From assembly GCF_003386205.1 (NCBI RefSeq), contig NZ_QRDY01000020.1, positions 1 through 64,000 on the forward strand: a stretch of 64,000 nucleotides of DNA. Direction: 5' to 3'. The notes below the pieces were generated by a model. The model did no database searches, was not told the DNA's origin, and worked only from the letters and a program-made list of their open reading frames with translations. The position numbers and the translations under genes are program-made. This DNA comes from Cohnella lupini. GTDB taxonomy: Bacteria; Bacillota; Bacilli; Paenibacillales; Paenibacillaceae. Of this stretch, positions 52,782-62,420 are shown one piece after another; the stretch's first letter is position 1, and the number at the start of each line of letters is the position of its first letter.

Positions 52782-53744
52782 GTGGATAAACAATCATTAG
52801 AGCGGAAGCTTGCCGCCGTCGTCCATAACGTGAACGAGGTAGTCGTAGGTAAAGAACGGGTGTTGGAGCATTTGTTGATCGGGTTGCTGTCTTCCGGTCA
52901 CGTCATTCTGGAAGACGTTCCGGGTACGGGAAAGACGCTTCTGGCCAAATCTCTGGCTAAGTCGCTGGATTGCCAGATGCGCCGCATCCAATTCACGGCC
53001 GATTTGCTTCCTTCGGACGTAACCGGAATCAATTTCTATAACCAACAAGCCGGGCGGTTCGAATTGCGCCAAGGCCCCGTATTCTCGAATGTTTTGCTGG
53101 CGGACGAGCTGAATCGGGCGACGCCGCGCACGCAGTCCAGCTTGCTGGAATGCATGGAGGAACGCCAGGTGACGATAGACGGAGTCACCTACCCGCTGGA
53201 GTCGCCGTTCATGGTCATCGCGACGCAGAACCCCATCGACAACCATGGAACGTTCCCCCTTCCCGAAGCCCAGCTTGACCGCTTCATGATGTGCATCTCG
53301 ATGGGTTATCCGACGCAGGAGGAAGAACGGGCGATCCTAAGACGATTCACCTCGGGCAATCCGCTAGAATCTTTAGCTCCGGCCGTGAGCCAGAAGGAAA
53401 TCCAAGAGCTGCAAGCCATAGTGCCTACGGTTCACGTAAGCGAAGAGGTTTACGATTATTTGATCGCTATCGTAACGGCTACTCGAAGCCATTCCGAAAT
53501 ATCGTTCGGAGTTAGCCCGCGCGGAAGCTTGCAGCTATTGAAAGCCGCCCAAGCGCGCGCGCTGATTCGCGGAAGGGATTTCGTCGTTCCGGACGACGTC
53601 AAGGCTCTGATTAGGCCGGTGCTTGCCCACAGAATCATTCTTAAAGACACGTTCCGCGGCGAAGCGAACCGGGCAGGACCGCTCCTCGACAAGCTGGTTG
53701 CGGACATTCCCGTCCCGACGGAACCCGCGCTGGAGTCGAGGTAG
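52782..53744 (+). CDS. MoxR-family AAA+ ATPase
   Basis: A 320-residue MoxR ATPase. Walker A is EDVPGTGKTLLA, Walker B VLLADELNRATPRTQSSLLE, sensor 1 lies at MVIATQNP, and an arginine-rich lid closes the domain. MoxR proteins act as chaperones for protein-complex or cofactor assembly, usually beside DUF58 genes as here. The GTG start at 52782 is 12 bp after GGAGGAGG; a GTG at 52770 is closer but overlaps the site. It is the first gene of a three-gene operon. Confidence 0.9.
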   Translation: MDKQSLERKLAAVVHNVNEVVVGKERVLEHLLIGLLSSGHVILEDVPGTGKTLLAKSLAKSLDCQMRRIQFTADLLPSDVTGINFYNQQAGRFELRQGPVFSNVLLADELNRATPRTQSSLLECMEERQVTIDGVTYPLESPFMVIATQNPIDNHGTFPLPEAQLDRFMMCISMGYPTQEEERAILRRFTSGNPLESLAPAVSQKEIQELQAIVPTVHVSEEVYDYLIAIVTATRSHSEISFGVSPRGSLQLLKAAQARALIRGRDFVVPDDVKALIRPVLAHRIILKDTFRGEANRAGPLLDKLVADIPVPTEPALESR

Positions 53745-53746
53745 GG

Positions 53747-54850
53747 ATGGCGGCCATTCTCTGGATCGTGTTTATCCTGATATTGTTCTTCCTTGCGCAG
53801 AGATCCGTCTATCGGCTGTTAGGGTTGAAATCCGTTTCGTATGAACGGACGTTCAGCTCGTCCCGATTGTTCGCGGGGCAAACGGTATGGATGCAGGAAA
53901 CGATCAAGAACCGCAAGCGGCTGCCGCTGCCGTGGCTTCGGGTGGAGTCCCTGCTTCCCGCGCAATTGGTCTTCAAGCAACGGGAGACGAATATGTCGAT
54001 CAGTAGCGGCGATCAACTGCAGAATCATGCGAGCTTATTCAGCGTGCCGCCATTTACGGAAATCGTCCGCAAGCACGAGATCATATGTCCGCATAGGGGC
54101 AAATATCGCATTACGAGCTATACGTTATCCATTGGGGACATCGTCGGCTTGACGAGCAAGACGATTAAACAGCCGGCGGACTGCGAGGTTATCGTATTTC
54201 CCAAGTTAAGAGAATTGAGCGAGCTTCCGGTGGATGCCCGAAGATATTTGCAGAGCATCAGGAGCATGGTCAGTCCGATCATGGAGGATCATTATTACGT
54301 CGCCGGAATCAGGCCGTATCGGGCGGGCGATTCCTTTCGGATGATGAACTGGAACGCGACGGCCAAATCGGGCGAGCTTCTCGTCCATAAGAGGGAAAGC
54401 ATGCAGGACAACGATCTGACGATCCTGCTGAACGCGGAATTGCTGAACGCGGCTCATAACGTTAGGGTGACGCAAGAGCATTTCGAAGAGGCGTTGAGCT
54501 ATGCGGCTTCCGCCGCGCAGTATGTCGTGAATGGCGGAGGGAAAGTCGGATTCATCTATAACGGAATATCCGAAGGCAACGATGGAGCGGTATTTCGTGC
54601 GCCGGCGAGATCCGGTGCGGCGCATATGGACAAGTTGCTGGAGGCGATGGCCGGGTTTCAGCCCGTTACGACCTTGGGTTTAACTTATTTGCTGGTACAA
54701 CTGATCTCGGAGAGAACGCGCGGACAGCATTATATGCTCGTCTCCGCGTTCATCGATGCGAAGCAGGAGCAGCTCGTTCGACAAATGCGCAATCAGGGGA
54801 ATTCGGTCGAATTGTTGCTGCTCGGCAAGGAGGTGGCGCTTCATGGCTGA
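53747..54850 (+). CDS. DUF58-domain protein
   Basis: A 367-residue protein with a short N-terminal hydrophobic segment, a middle beta-rich part, and the DUF58 core around YYVAGIRPYRAGDSFRMMNW followed by SGELLVHKRE, a vWA-like fold. It starts 2 bp after the moxR stop and overlaps the next gene by 8 bp. MoxR and DUF58 partners work together in surface or stress functions not resolved for this lineage. Confidence 0.88.
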   Translation: MAAILWIVFILILFFLAQRSVYRLLGLKSVSYERTFSSSRLFAGQTVWMQETIKNRKRLPLPWLRVESLLPAQLVFKQRETNMSISSGDQLQNHASLFSVPPFTEIVRKHEIICPHRGKYRITSYTLSIGDIVGLTSKTIKQPADCEVIVFPKLRELSELPVDARRYLQSIRSMVSPIMEDHYYVAGIRPYRAGDSFRMMNWNATAKSGELLVHKRESMQDNDLTILLNAELLNAAHNVRVTQEHFEEALSYAASAAQYVVNGGGKVGFIYNGISEGNDGAVFRAPARSGAAHMDKLLEAMAGFQPVTTLGLTYLLVQLISERTRGQHYMLVSAFIDAKQEQLVRQMRNQGNSVELLLLGKEVALHG

Positions 54851-56150
54851 ATCTGCCGCAACGGGATATTCATCGCCGATAAGAAGAATCTTGCAACGCA
54901 TACTAACGGAGTGCTTGATCTGGTTGCCCGTTTGGTTGATTCTCACGGTCAACATGGGAGGATTAGGGAAGCTGGGAATGGTCTTCGGCGCGATGGCGAT
55001 CTTCGGAGCCGGTCTTGCTCTCCATCTAATGCCCGCCTTATGGCGCCGATTGACGCTGTTGACCGCGCTCTTTATTTTGCTCGCTATAGGTATCGTGCAA
55101 TATCGAGAGGGAAATCTGCTCCTCTTCCTCTGGCTCGGCGTTCTGCTATGGAGAGGACGTTACCCGAATCTCGGATACTTGCATTACGTTCTGGCGTTCG
55201 GAATCTGTTGCACGGCGACTATCGTGACTTCGCTAAACCAAGAATGGTCCGACTATCGGCTGCCGTTAATCCTGCTTGCCTTGATGTGGATCGTAGTTTG
55301 GTTTATCTCGCTCAACAAACGGATGATCGATGATGCGGGCTTATACAACGGCATCGTTACGGGACAAGTGAGGAGAGCCAGCCGCAAATACTTATTTATC
55401 TTTTTGGCGGCAGGACTGTTGGTCATCGCGATTACCGTGAGTTACGGTGAACAACTGCTGACTCCGAAGCAAGCCATCGATTCGGGGGATAGATGGATCG
55501 ATCCCGATAAATTCATCCAACCGCCGCAAGAGATGGCGACTCCGGATTGGATGGATCCGAATGATCAGGGCGGCGGTTCCTCGACAATTGGTAAGATACT
55601 GTCTTGGATTTTAATAGCGCTTGCCCTTGCCGGGGCAATCTGGCTAGCGAGATTGTTTTGGAAGGATCGGACTTGGACCTGGAGGAAAATCGTCGACACG
55701 ATCAAGGCGTGGCTGCTACGGGAGAATAAGACGGAGAAGCTGCCGTACGTGGAAGAGCGTAGAAGTTTGGCGAAGGATAAGAAGAAGGGACCGGGGAAAT
55801 TCGACTCCCTGTTTCGCGGACGGAATCGCGCTCCGGATTGGGATCGGCTCGACAATGCGGATAAGGTTCGGTTTCTATACGAAGAAGCAGTGACGGCCGG
55901 AATCGAGCAGGGATACGGGTTTAAGTCGTCCGATACTCCCTCGGAGACGATCGAAGAACTAGAGCGCTGGCTTCCGAGTCGGAAATCGCCGGTCCGAGGA
56001 GAAGATAGACAAGCGGCTTATTGGGAATGGCTGTCGAACGTTAGGGGATCGCTGATCAAGCTTTACGAGAAGGCAAGATACAGCCCGAACGAAGTCACGT
56101 CCCAGGAAGTGGATAGTTTGAAAGAACGGCACCCGGTCCGAAAAAAATAA
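54843..56150 (+). CDS. membrane protein with DUF4129-like tail
   Basis: A 435-residue membrane protein. About five or six helices occupy residues 20-180 and one more lies near 255-275. A basic cytoplasmic region ends in a DUF4129-like helical domain (VRFLYEEAVTAGIEQGYGF then TPSETIEELERWLP). In most moxR-DUF58 operons the third gene encodes the same frame with a transglutaminase-core domain between membrane part and tail; that domain and its Cys-His-Asp triad are absent here. The ATG at 54843 is coupled to the DUF58 gene. Confidence 0.8.
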   Translation: MAESAATGYSSPIRRILQRILTECLIWLPVWLILTVNMGGLGKLGMVFGAMAIFGAGLALHLMPALWRRLTLLTALFILLAIGIVQYREGNLLLFLWLGVLLWRGRYPNLGYLHYVLAFGICCTATIVTSLNQEWSDYRLPLILLALMWIVVWFISLNKRMIDDAGLYNGIVTGQVRRASRKYLFIFLAAGLLVIAITVSYGEQLLTPKQAIDSGDRWIDPDKFIQPPQEMATPDWMDPNDQGGGSSTIGKILSWILIALALAGAIWLARLFWKDRTWTWRKIVDTIKAWLLRENKTEKLPYVEERRSLAKDKKKGPGKFDSLFRGRNRAPDWDRLDNADKVRFLYEEAVTAGIEQGYGFKSSDTPSETIEELERWLPSRKSPVRGEDRQAAYWEWLSNVRGSLIKLYEKARYSPNEVTSQEVDSLKERHPVRKK

Positions 56151-56233
56151 AGCAGGATAAATTCTCAATAACAGCTTGTTTCAACTTTAATACCCACGGG
56201 TATAAGGAAGATAACGGATCATTTAAACGGAAC

Positions 56234-56257
56234 AAAGGCCCGCGAATGCGGGCCTTT
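56234..56257. terminator. bidirectional terminator hairpin
   Basis: AAAGGCCCGC (56234-56243) pairs perfectly with GCGGGCCTTT (56248-56257) around GAAT. It lies between the convergent operons ending at 56150 and 56287. Confidence 0.85.
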
Positions 56258-56286
56258 GCCATAAGAATGAGATACTATATCCCGTG

Positions 56287-56781
56287 TTACTTACTCGCAA
56301 CCTGAGCGACTTCTTGTTCCGTTGCTACTTTCTCGTACGTCTCCGTGCCCATGATACGACGAGCACCAAGATAGCGTTTAGCGTAGTAGTTATCTCCCAG
56401 GGAGGTAATCGTTACGCCTTTGGATGCCGCATGGGCGAATTTGTTGTCGCCAACGTAGATTCCCACATGCGATACGCCATCGCCGCTAGTGTTGAAGAAT
56501 ACGAGATCGCCGGCGCGAAGATCATCGCGTTCAACTTTCTTGCCTTCATCCCAACTGAACATGTCCCTCGAACTACGTGGAAGATCGATGCCGAGCTTCT
56601 TCATAACATACCCCGTGAATCCGGAGCAATCAAAGCCGCTTGGAGTCGTTCCGCCGTAAGAATAGTCCGATCCGAGGAGAGGATCAATCGTTTTGTCGAG
56701 CTTGGAGTCCGCGAATGCGCTACCCACCTGAACGGCGAGCAGTAGAGCCAGGGAAAGCAGAAATACTGAAACTTTGCGCAA
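56287..56781 (-). CDS. NlpC/P60 cell-wall hydrolase under c-di-AMP riboswitch control
   Basis: A 164-residue secreted endopeptidase. The signal peptide covers about residues 1-24. The NlpC/P60 domain has catalytic Cys52 (FDCSGF), His105 (SHVGIYV) and His117 (KFAHAAS). It cleaves D-Glu-diamino-acid bonds in peptidoglycan. It has no SH3 or LysM cell-wall anchor. The TTG start follows GAAGGAG with 9-base spacing. The leader is a ydaO/yuaA riboswitch, which links wall hydrolysis to c-di-AMP and osmotic state. Confidence 0.93.
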   Translation of the reverse strand: MRKVSVFLLSLALLLAVQVGSAFADSKLDKTIDPLLGSDYSYGGTTPSGFDCSGFTGYVMKKLGIDLPRSSRDMFSWDEGKKVERDDLRAGDLVFFNTSGDGVSHVGIYVGDNKFAHAASKGVTITSLGDNYYAKRYLGARRIMGTETYEKVATEQEVAQVASK

Positions 56782-56796
56782 AACAGGTGACTCCTT

Positions 56797-56922
56797 CCAA
56801 TGCCTACGAGGTTAGCTGGAGGGTTCGGTAGAAGGTTCCCCTATGGCCACTGTGAAGCGAGGCCAATTCACCCAAAAGATGGTTCCCCCGTTTTCCGGTT
56901 TGCGGAAACTCGGCAGTTTTTG
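56797..56922 (-). ncRNA. c-di-AMP riboswitch (ydaO/yuaA type)
   Basis: On the minus strand the leader carries the conserved blocks of this class in order: CCGGAAAACGGGGGAACC, then TTTTGGGTGAATTGG, then AGGGGAACCTTCTACCGAACC, and finally CAGCTAACCTCGTAGGC, followed 5 bp later by the ribosome-binding site. Known members turn genes off when c-di-AMP is high. I see no separate long terminator stem between it and the gene, so control may be on translation or through an alternative fold. Ends are approximate. Confidence 0.9.
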
Positions 56923-57135
56923 ATTTCTTAAGTTTATATATTCGGTTATCGTGACGAATTTCCTGCATCTGCTAAATTAGAATTCCCTAATCTTGAGTGT
57001 CGAACTAGGAATAAATACCCCCTTTGCGACTAGATTTTTCCCGCCGTTAATAACGCCAAACCCCGGCTACGGCCCTATTAAAGGCGCAACCGGGGAATGT
57101 CCCTGTAGAATATTGTCGATGGGGGACAGGACAGC

Positions 57136-57948
57136 TTACTCCGTTTTAACCCATACCTGATACTGCGCCGCGGAGGTCCACAGCTTAAGCAGGGATCTTA
57201 CGAAGTGAAAGCTTTGATGCAGCGCAACGGCGAGAAATCCTGACCAGAACAGAGAGACGGCCCAGGCTGTAGCGGATACTGCCAAACCGATGCCGAGCAT
57301 AAGTAAAGTAATTCCCAATAGCGGGAGCGCCCGGCTAAGCGCTAATCCCAGACCCTTGAAGATTCCTTCCCGAGAGACCGCACCGAACTGCATGAATTGA
57401 AACGCGAGGTGAATGATGAACCCTAGAGCTAACCAAGCGGCAGCGTAGGGCAGCAGTCCCTGAAGCCAATTCGTTAAGGAGGGCTCTGAGAAAAACCGGT
57501 CTTTGGCTAGCGGAAGAAGCCATATGGCGGGGAGCAGAATCAACCCGTTCTCCAGCCAGTAGAGTAGGGCTACCGGTTTCCACGCCTGTCGCATTCCGAA
57601 CAATACCCGAGTGCCTCCGGATTCCGTCGCATGGTGGAAGGAATAGTAGACGCCGGCATTGAGCAACGGAGTGAGAACCATTCTGATCAAGAGCAATCCG
57701 CCAAGCAGCCAGAGGAACTCGTTAACGAGGTCTGTCTTGAGTATGCGGAATTGCGCTTCGATCAGGAAAAGATGGGTAGCGTCGGAGTTCGGATGACTGT
57801 CGGGATAACGCGCGAGAATGGGCGTTACGACCGAATCGACGAACCGGTATAGGAAGAATCCCCAAAGCAGGCGATACAGGAACAGGAGAACCAATACATA
57901 CTTATGCCGAACCGTCATGTCCCATCCCTTTTTTATTAGTTGACGCAT
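57136..57948 (-). CDS. polytopic membrane protein of unknown function
   Basis: A 270-residue protein with about six hydrophobic helices and few charged residues in between. No named family is recognised. It begins 12 bp downstream of the M1 peptidase stop, so the two are probably co-transcribed. Length and layout resemble uncharacterised membrane proteins that accompany peptidases in this group. Confidence 0.75.
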   Translation of the reverse strand: MRQLIKKGWDMTVRHKYVLVLLFLYRLLWGFFLYRFVDSVVTPILARYPDSHPNSDATHLFLIEAQFRILKTDLVNEFLWLLGGLLLIRMVLTPLLNAGVYYSFHHATESGGTRVLFGMRQAWKPVALLYWLENGLILLPAIWLLPLAKDRFFSEPSLTNWLQGLLPYAAAWLALGFIIHLAFQFMQFGAVSREGIFKGLGLALSRALPLLGITLLMLGIGLAVSATAWAVSLFWSGFLAVALHQSFHFVRSLLKLWTSAAQYQVWVKTE

Positions 57949-57960
57949 TCTCCGATCACC

Positions 57961-59958
57961 TCACCACGCCATTGTTCCGAACAGGCCTTCAATGAGCTGG
58001 GTTATTCCCGTCGCGAAGCGAGTGCGCTCTTCCTTGGGAACTTCCGATTGCAAGTAATTGTTATAACGGCGATTGTCGAGCACTACATTCAAGCTTGGAT
58101 CTATTGCCGCGTATACGAGAGGAGTCGAAGACTTGAGCTGCAGCTGTACATGCGTCTGCGTGCCGTCCCACTTCTTGCGAACCGACTGCCCGTCCTCGAA
58201 CATGAACCAGATGGAGACGGATTGGGGACTTCCCCCGTTGCGCCGCAGAAGCACGACGCTTTCATATTCCCCGTCCTCCGCTTTGCGAGTGTTGATGGAG
58301 TCGATAGCGAAATCCGTCATTTGTCCTTGCTGCACGTAGGCTTGGAAGAAGTCCGTCCATTTCGTTTTCGTCACGGTTTCCACGACCTTCTGGAAGTCGG
58401 AGGAGGAAGGATGCTTGAATTTATAGTTCTGAAAATAAGTTCGCAAGATCTTGCTCATCGTTTTATCGCCGACTTGACGCTCGAGTGAGGATAATACGAG
58501 CTTCCCTCGCAAATAGACATTTTCCGCGTAGCCGTCCGATGAGCTGTACCGCCATGAAGATTGATTCAGCGGCTCCGGGTGGGTTAAATAGCTGGCTTCG
58601 ATCGGAATGTTGGGAAGCACGCCGTAGATACTCGACATCAGCTTATCTTCGGTGTAGGAGGTAAACCCTTCGTCGAGCCAAGCTTCCTCGAATTCGTTCG
58701 AAGCCACCAAACCGTACCAATATTGATGGGCGATCTCATGTACGAGCGTGCGCTCCAGCTCATATCCGGGATTGTCGTCCCGGGCCGAAGCGGCGGTGAC
58801 GAGCGTCGGGTACTCCATCCCGCCCGCGCCGTTTCCGTCGGCAGGCGGTACGACGACCGAGAGGGTCGAATAAGGATATTCGCCGTACCATTCTCCAAGC
58901 TTGGCAAGGGCGGACTTCGCGGCATGCATGTAGCGGTCTTTCAAGTCCTTATGCAGGGGATCCAGATAAAGCTTGATTCGCACGCCGGGTATTCCGGGAG
59001 AAGAGAAGGAGTCCTCTACGTATTCGAAATTCGGAGATGCGGACCATGCGAAATCGTGAACGTCGTCGGCATAGAACTGGAAGCTCTTGCGTCCGCCGGA
59101 AACGACGGGAGTTCCGGTCTGGAAGCCGGTTGCGGCCACCTTGAACGAAGCGGGGACATTAATCCGGACGTTATAGATTCCGAAATCCGCGAAAAATTCG
59201 GAATTGCCGTGATACTGGTGCAGGTTCCATCCTTCGGTTGCCCGTCCTCGCATGCCCGCCGTCTCGTATACGGCAATCTTAGGGAACCATTGTCCGGCCA
59301 TTACGAAATCTCCGGCTTTGCCCATTCTCGCGAATACGTCGGGCAGCTTGACCGTGAATTTCATGCGAAGTGTGACGGACGAGCCGGGCTTGACCGGATT
59401 CGGAAGACGGAAAGTGGCTAATGTCTTATCGTTCTTGTTGCCGTCGTCCGGTTGTACGTAATGAAGCCTCGGCATGAGGGTTTCTCCTTCTTCCGTCGTC
59501 ATGGAGGTAAGCTCCATGTTTCCGAAGCTGCCTTGCTTCATTTTGTCTCCGCGCAGCTGGCCGTTGGATTCTTTAATGAACGTACTGCCGGGAGAGAAGG
59601 CATTCGGGTATAAGTGCAGATAGAGCTCCGAGACGGATTTGCGTCCGGGATTCTTCCAGGTGACGGTTTGCTCCCCGGTCAAGCTTCCGTTCTGGTCATC
59701 CAGGGCAACGGAAATATGGTATTCCGTTACGCGATTGCTAAGCACGACGGCTTGCGGCTTCAAGGGAATATCCGGACGCGGCTCGGTTTTCGGTTGAACC
59801 GCGGCGGGAGCGGCGGACACCGGGAGCTCGGACATTTCGGAAGAAGGCCATGCATATTGGTCCACCCAAGCCTCGGCAAACCCGAATCGAACCGAAAATA
59901 CTAGTACAGCAGCGGCAGCGACGAAAAGTAACATTCGCAGCGAACGGCGCTTAGGCAT
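57961..59958 (-). CDS. M1-family metallopeptidase, membrane-anchored
   Basis: A 665-residue zinc peptidase with an N-terminal anchor or signal (about residues 5-25) and a beta-rich domain, then the catalytic core. HEIAHQYWYG with the zinc histidines is near residue 405, and the third ligand lies in NEFEEAWLDEG 18 residues on. The GAMEN-like substrate motif appears as GAGGMEYPTL. It acts outside the membrane on peptides. The start at 59958 (MPKRRSLRM) follows GGGAGGG; an upstream in-frame start is less well placed. Confidence 0.9.
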   Translation of the reverse strand: MPKRRSLRMLLFVAAAAVLVFSVRFGFAEAWVDQYAWPSSEMSELPVSAAPAAVQPKTEPRPDIPLKPQAVVLSNRVTEYHISVALDDQNGSLTGEQTVTWKNPGRKSVSELYLHLYPNAFSPGSTFIKESNGQLRGDKMKQGSFGNMELTSMTTEEGETLMPRLHYVQPDDGNKNDKTLATFRLPNPVKPGSSVTLRMKFTVKLPDVFARMGKAGDFVMAGQWFPKIAVYETAGMRGRATEGWNLHQYHGNSEFFADFGIYNVRINVPASFKVAATGFQTGTPVVSGGRKSFQFYADDVHDFAWSASPNFEYVEDSFSSPGIPGVRIKLYLDPLHKDLKDRYMHAAKSALAKLGEWYGEYPYSTLSVVVPPADGNGAGGMEYPTLVTAASARDDNPGYELERTLVHEIAHQYWYGLVASNEFEEAWLDEGFTSYTEDKLMSSIYGVLPNIPIEASYLTHPEPLNQSSWRYSSSDGYAENVYLRGKLVLSSLERQVGDKTMSKILRTYFQNYKFKHPSSSDFQKVVETVTKTKWTDFFQAYVQQGQMTDFAIDSINTRKAEDGEYESVVLLRRNGGSPQSVSIWFMFEDGQSVRKKWDGTQTHVQLQLKSSTPLVYAAIDPSLNVVLDNRRYNNYLQSEVPKEERTRFATGITQLIEGLFGTMAW

Positions 59959-60035
59959 ACGGATAACCCTCCCGTTGACAAGCATCTACGAGATATATAT
60001 GTGGGTTGTCCGCGAATTATATCTGTGAAAAGATA

Positions 60036-60081
60036 AACAACCTTACCCAGGCTATAATGCCGGAGTAAGGTTGTTTTTTTG
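60036..60081. terminator. terminator between HelD and the M1 peptidase operon
   Basis: AACAACCTTAC (60036-60046) pairs with GTAAGGTTGTT (60065-60075), with a T-run on the plus side and TATCTTTTC on the minus side. It ends the minus-strand helD transcript. Confidence 0.82.
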
Positions 60082-60089
60082 GCTATCCT

Positions 60090-62180
60090 TCAAGAAGACA
60101 ACAAACCCGTCTCCTCCCCGTAATAATAAAGCGTCAACTGGTGAAGGGCGCGAGTACAGCCGACGTATAACAGCTTGGCATCCTGTGGAGTCAGAGCATA
60201 CTGCCGATCGTTCGCGTTCGCGACGAGCACCGCATCGAACTCAAGACCCTTCGCCAAGTAAACGGGGACGACCGTGATTCCGCCGCGGTAAGAAGCTTGG
60301 CCTTCGGAGATCAGGTTCGCTTCGATGCCCGCTCGAACCATCTCCTCGTGAAGGCTGGTGCACTCTTGATCCTTACGTCCGATTATCGCGATCGTCCTCA
60401 TACCGCGTTCCTGATTATCGTCGATAAACGATCGGATAAACGGCACTTTCTCATCCTCGCGCTCAAGACGAACGACGTCGACGGGGTCTCCGCTCCGGAA
60501 AACCGGTTCGGCGGGAGGGAGGCCCGTGTCCGTATGGGGCAGAATCCGATTGGCGAATTCAATGATTTCGAGCGTGGAACGGTAGCTTTGCTTCAAGACG
60601 TGGTAAGAATTATGCTCCTCGTCGAACACGGCCGACAGCTCATCCCATCGCTGGACGCCCCGATAAGCATGAATGCCCTGCGCCAAGTCGCCGAGAATAG
60701 TAAACGACGGCTCGTTCATAAAGGTATTCAATAGCGCGATCTGGAAAGGGGAGACGTCCTGAGCCTCATCCACGACGACGTGATCGAACGCCAGGTTTTC
60801 CGCTCCGTTGAATACGTAGTGAATCCATACGAGGGCGGCCAAGTCTTCGGGCTGAACGAATCCCTTTTTCAGATAGGGTTGCGTCCCGGAGAGAACCTTC
60901 TTGGGAATGCTACCTTCCGCCCCGCTCGCGAAAATACTTTGGTAGAAGGAGAGGGCATCCGCCTTGGGGAGCTTGTTTACGTAAGTCCGAAGCCGCTGCT
61001 TGCCCGTCTTGCTCTTATCCTTGCGGATTTTCGGATCGCCGATGTTCGTTAACTGCATTTCCAGCCACCGGTTGATTCTTGCCGATAACCTTTCCCGTCG
61101 TGCGGCAAGCGGATAATGGCGATATTCCACCTCGAACCATTCGCGGATCATGGAACCGGGCAAGACGCGCCCCTCCCAGGCTTCGAAAGGCTGATCCGTC
61201 AGGAAGTTTTCTTCGAAATCCTTCAGCTTGCCGTCCAGCCAAGACTTGAAGGCAAGGGAGCCCTTGAAGCGGCCGGGCGTCTCATCGTCGATCGGAGGAC
61301 GTGTTCCTTCGAGGGAAAACCAAACATTGCCCTCGACCGTTCCTTGCGCCATACGAACGTTGTCGTTCAACCGGTCAAGCGCCCATTCGGCGAAAGTCGT
61401 CTGCTTGACGTTGCCGACTCCGAGCTCCGGAAGCACGCCCGAGATATAATCGAGGAACATCGTGTTCGGCGCGAAAATAACCATTCGCTCCGCGCGAATC
61501 TGCTGCTGGTATTGATAGAGCAGGAACGCTAGCCGGTGCAAGGCGACGGTCGTTTTTCCCGAACCGGCAGCCCCTTGAATGATCAGCGCCTTATAACGCG
61601 GAGCGCGGATGATCAAATCCTGTTCGGCTTGGATCGTGGACACGATATCGCGCAGCCGGTTATCCTTCTTGTCGCCGAGTTTATATAGCAGGAATTCGTC
61701 GTTGAGCCCGATGTTGTCTCCGCCGCGCTCGTAGCTGTCCACGACTCTTCCTAACGTTTTGTCGCGGATGGATAGATTGCGTTTGCGATAGATTTCTCCT
61801 TGGATGGTGCCATCCGGTGCTTCGTAAGTAACGGGAGCATCGCCGCCGGTGAACGAATAGAATAAGCTTGCCACGGGGGCTCGCCAATCGATGACGTAAG
61901 GTGCGGCCGTCTCCTTGAGATCTAAGCCCCGCTTGCCGATGTATAAGGGAAGAGGAGCGGCTTTGCCGTCTTCCTGGAAGTCGAGCCGACCGAAGTAAGG
62001 GTCGTTGTCCAGCAAGTCCAGCCGTTGTCGGGTTTCTTCGCGCTTGGCTTCGAGGAGCTGCTCCACGTAATCTTGCCCGCGGTACACCGGACCGATATCG
62101 GAGCGTTGACGTTCGATTTCTTGAAAGGTTTGTTGCAGCCTTTCTTGTTCTTCAGGGTACAACGTGTTAATGGGATCCAC
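60090..62180 (-). CDS. helD: HelD-like RNA polymerase recycling ATPase
   Basis: A 696-residue superfamily 1 helicase-like protein. The N-terminal coiled coil (about 1-60) is typical of HelD, which pushes into the RNA polymerase channel to free stalled enzyme. P-loop IQGAAGSGKTTVALHRLAFL lies near residue 205, the DEAQ-box motif is VVDEAQDVSPFQIALL, and late motifs TVVPVYLAKGLEFDAV and LYVGCTRA close the second RecA domain. The length fits the shorter HelD class. It is monocistronic. Confidence 0.88.
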   Translation of the reverse strand: MDPINTLYPEEQERLQQTFQEIERQRSDIGPVYRGQDYVEQLLEAKREETRQRLDLLDNDPYFGRLDFQEDGKAAPLPLYIGKRGLDLKETAAPYVIDWRAPVASLFYSFTGGDAPVTYEAPDGTIQGEIYRKRNLSIRDKTLGRVVDSYERGGDNIGLNDEFLLYKLGDKKDNRLRDIVSTIQAEQDLIIRAPRYKALIIQGAAGSGKTTVALHRLAFLLYQYQQQIRAERMVIFAPNTMFLDYISGVLPELGVGNVKQTTFAEWALDRLNDNVRMAQGTVEGNVWFSLEGTRPPIDDETPGRFKGSLAFKSWLDGKLKDFEENFLTDQPFEAWEGRVLPGSMIREWFEVEYRHYPLAARRERLSARINRWLEMQLTNIGDPKIRKDKSKTGKQRLRTYVNKLPKADALSFYQSIFASGAEGSIPKKVLSGTQPYLKKGFVQPEDLAALVWIHYVFNGAENLAFDHVVVDEAQDVSPFQIALLNTFMNEPSFTILGDLAQGIHAYRGVQRWDELSAVFDEEHNSYHVLKQSYRSTLEIIEFANRILPHTDTGLPPAEPVFRSGDPVDVVRLEREDEKVPFIRSFIDDNQERGMRTIAIIGRKDQECTSLHEEMVRAGIEANLISEGQASYRGGITVVPVYLAKGLEFDAVLVANANDRQYALTPQDAKLLYVGCTRALHQLTLYYYGEETGLLSS

Positions 62181-62420
62181 TGTCTGGTGCCTCCTTGCTT
62201 GCTAATAAATAATAACTTCACTTATTGTGGCTTATTTTCGATAAAAACAATAGACTTATGTTTTCCGGTTTGTTATGATGTTGAGTACAGGATTGCCTAA
62301 AATAGATGGAACATACGTTCCCATCCACGAGCAAGCAGAGAAAGCGGATTAGATCTCGATTTCAAGAGGTCTAGGCTCCGGTTTTTTTCATATCTAACGG
62401 GAAAACGCAGGAGGACGATC

